Below, piece by piece: positions 49,126 through 51,681 of a DNA stretch of 51,681 nt. The notes beneath the pieces were generated by a model. It did not search any database, was not told the origin of the DNA, and saw only the letters and a program-made list of their open reading frames with translations. Position numbers and translations under genes: made by a program. The stretch's first letter is position 1; the number at the start of each line of letters is the position of its first letter. Source of the stretch: Arthrobacter sp. CAU 1506. GTDB taxonomy: Bacteria > Actinomycetota > Actinomycetes > Actinomycetales > Micrococcaceae. The stretch lies in the NCBI RefSeq assembly GCF_005047635.1, contig NZ_SUKC01000023.1:1-51681 (forward strand), read 5' to 3'.

Positions 49126-50319
49126 CTAGTACCTGATAGCGTCGATCACCTTCACGCGGACGGCCACCAGGGCGGGGATCAGGCCGGCCAGCGCTCCGAC
49201 CGCGGTGGCGGCGCCAATGCCGATCAGCGCGGCTTCCACCGGGAACGGCGGCAGTTCGCTGATGCCTTGGGCAATCAACTCCTGAACCCATGGGCTCTTC
49301 ACCACTGCGACGGCGAGCATCACCCCGACCACGCCGGCCACGAAGGTGGCAACCACTGACTCGAGCATCACGCCGAAAAAGATGCGCCCCGACGTCGCCC
49401 CAAAGCTGCGCCGGATGCCTATTTCCCGCACCCGGTATTTGACCGTGACCATGGAGATGTTCAGCAGCCCCACGGCCCCGAGCAGCAGGACCAGGCCGGC
49501 AATGCCGCCCACTGCCCACTGGATGCCTTCGAACGGGTCGCCCCAGGCGGCGTAGTCGCTGCGGTAGACGTTCACATGCGCGTCGGGGAACTGGGCCTGG
49601 AGATCGCCGGTCATCGCAGCCGAAAGGGCCGGCTCAACGTCAGCCGGCACCCACATCTCCAAGGCAGGCGGTGCCCCTCCTTCGCCGCCCAAACCCCAGC
49701 GCTCGTACTGGGAAGTGAGCATCATGGCCGCAGGCATGGCGCCCTCGTAGCCATCCGGCGTGATACCCACGACTCTGGCCGCGATCGGCCGCTGCTGGAA
49801 GATCTGCACCACAGGATTCGCGGTGAGGTCCGGTCCGCCCAGCTGGCGGTGGAACGCTTCGTTGATAATGACCGCCGGTGCCAGGGCGGCGGCGTCGGCC
49901 TCGGTGAACCAGCGGCCGCCGGCCAGGTTCACCCGCCGCATCTCGCCGTAGCTCCTGTCCACCACCGTGGTCTCGGTCGCCACCACGCCGTGCGGGAACT
50001 GGAACGGGACCTGAGCGAACATCCGCCGGCTCGCGTACTCCACCGCATAACGCTCCACCAGCGCGTCAAAGGCAGCTTGGAGCACGGCCGGATCATCTTG
50101 TCCCGTCGCAGAGAAAACTTCCACCGACACCGTGGCCGCCCGGCCGCCGGATTGTTCCTGCGCCTGCACCATGCCTTCCCGGGCCATGTTGCCGAGCCCG
50201 ACGACGGTGGTCAGCGCCGCGACCGACAGCGCCACCCCGATCAGTGCCAAGAGGATCCTGGTTTTGTGGATGCGCAGCTCGGCCCATGCCTCCACCAGCA
50301 GGGCAACGATCCCGGTCAT
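49126..50319 (-). CDS. ABC transporter permease, MacB/FtsX type
   Basis: This 397-residue protein has one N-terminal helix (RILLALIGVALSVAALTTVV), a large outer domain of about 200 residues and three C-terminal helices, the MacB_PCD-FtsX order. ABC systems of this type export peptides, drugs or lipoproteins with a periplasmic-type adaptor. It overlaps the ATPase gene by four bases (ATGA). The FUSC gene converges with it across six bases. The operon order is adaptor-ATPase-permease. Confidence 0.88.
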   Translation of the reverse strand: MTGIVALLVEAWAELRIHKTRILLALIGVALSVAALTTVVGLGNMAREGMVQAQEQSGGRAATVSVEVFSATGQDDPAVLQAAFDALVERYAVEYASRRMFAQVPFQFPHGVVATETTVVDRSYGEMRRVNLAGGRWFTEADAAALAPAVIINEAFHRQLGGPDLTANPVVQIFQQRPIAARVVGITPDGYEGAMPAAMMLTSQYERWGLGGEGGAPPALEMWVPADVEPALSAAMTGDLQAQFPDAHVNVYRSDYAAWGDPFEGIQWAVGGIAGLVLLLGAVGLLNISMVTVKYRVREIGIRRSFGATSGRIFFGVMLESVVATFVAGVVGVMLAVAVVKSPWVQELIAQGISELPPFPVEAALIGIGAATAVGALAGLIPALVAVRVKVIDAIRY

Positions 50320-51029
50320 GCCGCCAGCTCCGGGGCGTTAAGGATGCCATCGCCCAGCCGGTAGTGCCGCTGGGCCAGGGCCGCAACATTCGCGTCGTGG
50401 GTGATGGTCACCAGCGCCGCGCCCGATTCCAGCGCGACTTCGTCCAACAGCGCCATCACTTTCTGTCCCGTGTCGATGTCCAGCGCGCCGGTGGGTTCAT
50501 CGGCCAGGATCAGCCGGGGCGACCGCACCAACGCCCGGGCAATCGCGATCCGCTGCTGCTCGCCGCCGGAGAGTTTGTGTGGCTTCTCGCGCAGCCGGTC
50601 GCCCAAGCCGACGCGCTCCAGCATCCGCGCAGCCAGCCGTTCACGCTGCCAGAACTGGCTGCCGCGCGCATACAGCAGGGGTGTCATGACGTTCTCCAAC
50701 GCAGTGCGGCCGGGCAACAGGTTGAACTGTTGGAAGATGAACCCCACCCGGGCGCCGCGGGCGATGGCGCGCTGCTTCTCCCCCATGGAAGAAACCGGCC
50801 GCCCGTCGAAGTACAGCTCGCCAGTGGTGGGCACGTCGAGCAGGCCGAGGATATTCAGCAGCGTCGATTTACCAGATCCGGAACGCCCTTGGATCGAGAC
50901 ATGGTCCCCGGCCCTGATGCTCAGGTCGATACCCTGCAGGATGTGCAACGGGTCGCGGTCCGGAATGTGAACGCTCCGGGTTACATCGTGCAACTCCAGC
51001 AGCGGTGTGCCCGTCGCCGCGGCACTCAT
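50316..51029 (-). CDS. ABC transporter ATP-binding protein, MacB/LolD type
   Basis: This 237-residue ATPase has Walker A GRSGSGKSTLLN, signature LSGGEQQRIAIARAL and Walker B LILADEPTGALD, as in LolD/MacB/FtsE ATPases. The start ATG at 51029 overlaps the adaptor stop by four bases. A longer open frame extends upstream without similarity. It should pair with the permease at 49126-50319. Confidence 0.94.
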   Translation of the reverse strand: MSAAATGTPLLELHDVTRSVHIPDRDPLHILQGIDLSIRAGDHVSIQGRSGSGKSTLLNILGLLDVPTTGELYFDGRPVSSMGEKQRAIARGARVGFIFQQFNLLPGRTALENVMTPLLYARGSQFWQRERLAARMLERVGLGDRLREKPHKLSGGEQQRIAIARALVRSPRLILADEPTGALDIDTGQKVMALLDEVALESGAALVTITHDANVAALAQRHYRLGDGILNAPELAA

Positions 51030-51577
51030 CCGCCGATCATCCCGAAGCCGGCTTCCATCCCGGGCATCATCTGCTCCCCGGGAGCTCCCGGGATGAACTG
51101 CAGGACCATGTCGCCCTCGGCGAGCCCCTCGAGGATCTCTACTTGCATGCCGTCGTTGAGGCCCAGCGTGACGGAGCGCTCCACTGGTGCACCGCCGTCG
51201 TCCTCCACCAGCCAGACCAGCCCGGTGTCCACGGATCCTTGGACCGCCGTGGTGGGGATGACCACGACGTTTTCCGCGGTTCCTGCGGTGATGTCGATGG
51301 TAGCGCCCAGGCCGGCGAACACCTTGACGTCTGCCGGCACCGCACACTTGACCGTGCCGGTTGCCGCAGCCGCCGGGGCTTCCGGACCGAACGGACCGAT
51401 AGCCGCAGGCGCCACCTGCGCCTGGTCCGGGCCGCCGTCGTCTGGCGCCTCGCCGACGGTCACTGCCTTGCAGTCGAACGGCGCCGGGCCGCCGTTGACC
51501 GTCACGGTGGCCGAGCTGGGGCGGTCCAGCAGCCGGAACTGCTGGTCGGCGGTCAAGGGGCTCATCGGAATCGAGAG
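51026..51577 (-). pseudogene. Periplasmic-type adaptor subunit, C-terminal fragment cut by IS481
   Basis: The roughly 184 residues left match the C-terminal part of HlyD/RND-type adaptors of MacB-like systems: GTVKCAVPADVKVFAGLGAT, then ENVVVIPTTAVQGSVDTGLV and GLNDGMQVEILEGLAEGDMV. The membrane anchor, biotinyl-lipoyl half and hairpin are absent. The frame runs without a stop into the insertion sequence at 51578, so the break comes from the insertion. An internal ATG at 51565 is open but cannot give a working adaptor. The head may lie beyond the window on the far side of the element. Confidence 0.75.
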
Positions 51578-51681
51578 TGTAGATAGCGTTGGCGCGTCGG
51601 TTCCCGGATAGAGGTCGAGGTCTTCCGATGATGGAAGTTCTCACACTGCCCATCCGAAAGACCTCGACGTGTCCAACGCTA
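51578..51681 (+). mobile_element. IS481-family insertion sequence, left end
   Basis: The end begins TGTAGATAGCGTTGGCGCGT, with the TGT start usual for IS481 elements. A transposase start lies 91 bases inside. The element runs out of the window. The adaptor gene is cut at this point. Confidence 0.65.
51669..51681 (+). CDS. IS481-family transposase, first codons
   Basis: Only GTG-TCC-AAC-GCT is seen (V-S-N-A). Many actinobacterial IS481 transposases begin (M/V)SNARLI, and the 70 bases before it are like their leader. The call rests on memory of that start and on the element end 91 bases upstream. Confidence 0.5.

Overview
The window is high-GC DNA of an actinobacterium, most likely an Arthrobacter-like member of the Micrococcaceae. 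The evidence is a DUF222-type HNH endonuclease, a hadA-hadB-murB block beside tRNA-Thr and tRNA-Met, an actinobacterial type VII secretion (T7SS) locus with eccC and eccD, a furA-catalase operon, many GTG starts and many four-base ATGA or GTGA gene overlaps. Both ends lie inside insertion sequences: an IS3-family element on the left and an apparent IS481-family element on the right. This suggests a contig that stopped at repeats. Each element also truncates a host gene.

1-30 kb is mostly ordinary chromosome. It carries a broken HNH gene, murB, the two dehydratase subunits hadB and hadA, a DUF2797 gene and two tRNAs. A stand-alone PrmC-like methyltransferase and a DEAD-box RNA helicase with a repeat tail follow. 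Next come a PadR regulator with a 2,4-dienoyl-CoA reductase, MOSC and VOC genes, and the transsulfuration pair cbs-metB. A DNA glycosylase, thioredoxin, a FemAB ligase, tRNA-Tyr, YajQ, an NDH-2-like flavoprotein, HtpX with a phosphatase, and an MFS exporter lead to furA-katA. furA-katA has two operator-like boxes upstream and an ankyrin gene facing katA. A TetR regulator with an expanded 15-bp repeat and an FprA-type reductase close this part.

30.3-45.7 kb is the distinctive region: a T7SS locus in two divergent arms. The rightward arm encodes a one-helix protein resembling the membrane-proximal part of EccB, EccD, a MinD-like ATPase, three-ATPase-domain EccC, an unknown protein and a DUF6177 protein. 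No full-length EccB, EccE or mycosin is present. The leftward arm encodes two WXG100/ESAT-6-like proteins, a DUF6507 protein and a 952-residue modular protein built like a polymorphic toxin. Behind it lie three tandem copies of a roughly 150-residue putative immunity family, the middle one broken by a stop codon, and a 300-residue protein. The N-terminal half of that protein matches the toxin's C-terminal domain, and its second half resembles the immunity family. An eroded start of a second copy of the fusion gene survives next to the broken immunity copy. The unit [immunity + orphan toxin-domain fusion] was therefore probably duplicated and then decayed.

45.8-51.7 kb carries a RarD-type transporter, a 594-bp gene-free stretch with an imperfect palindromic element and seven 16-bp tandem repeats, and a MarR regulator with a FUSC-type exporter. 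A MacB-like ABC exporter operon ends the window; its adaptor gene is cut by the right-hand insertion sequence.
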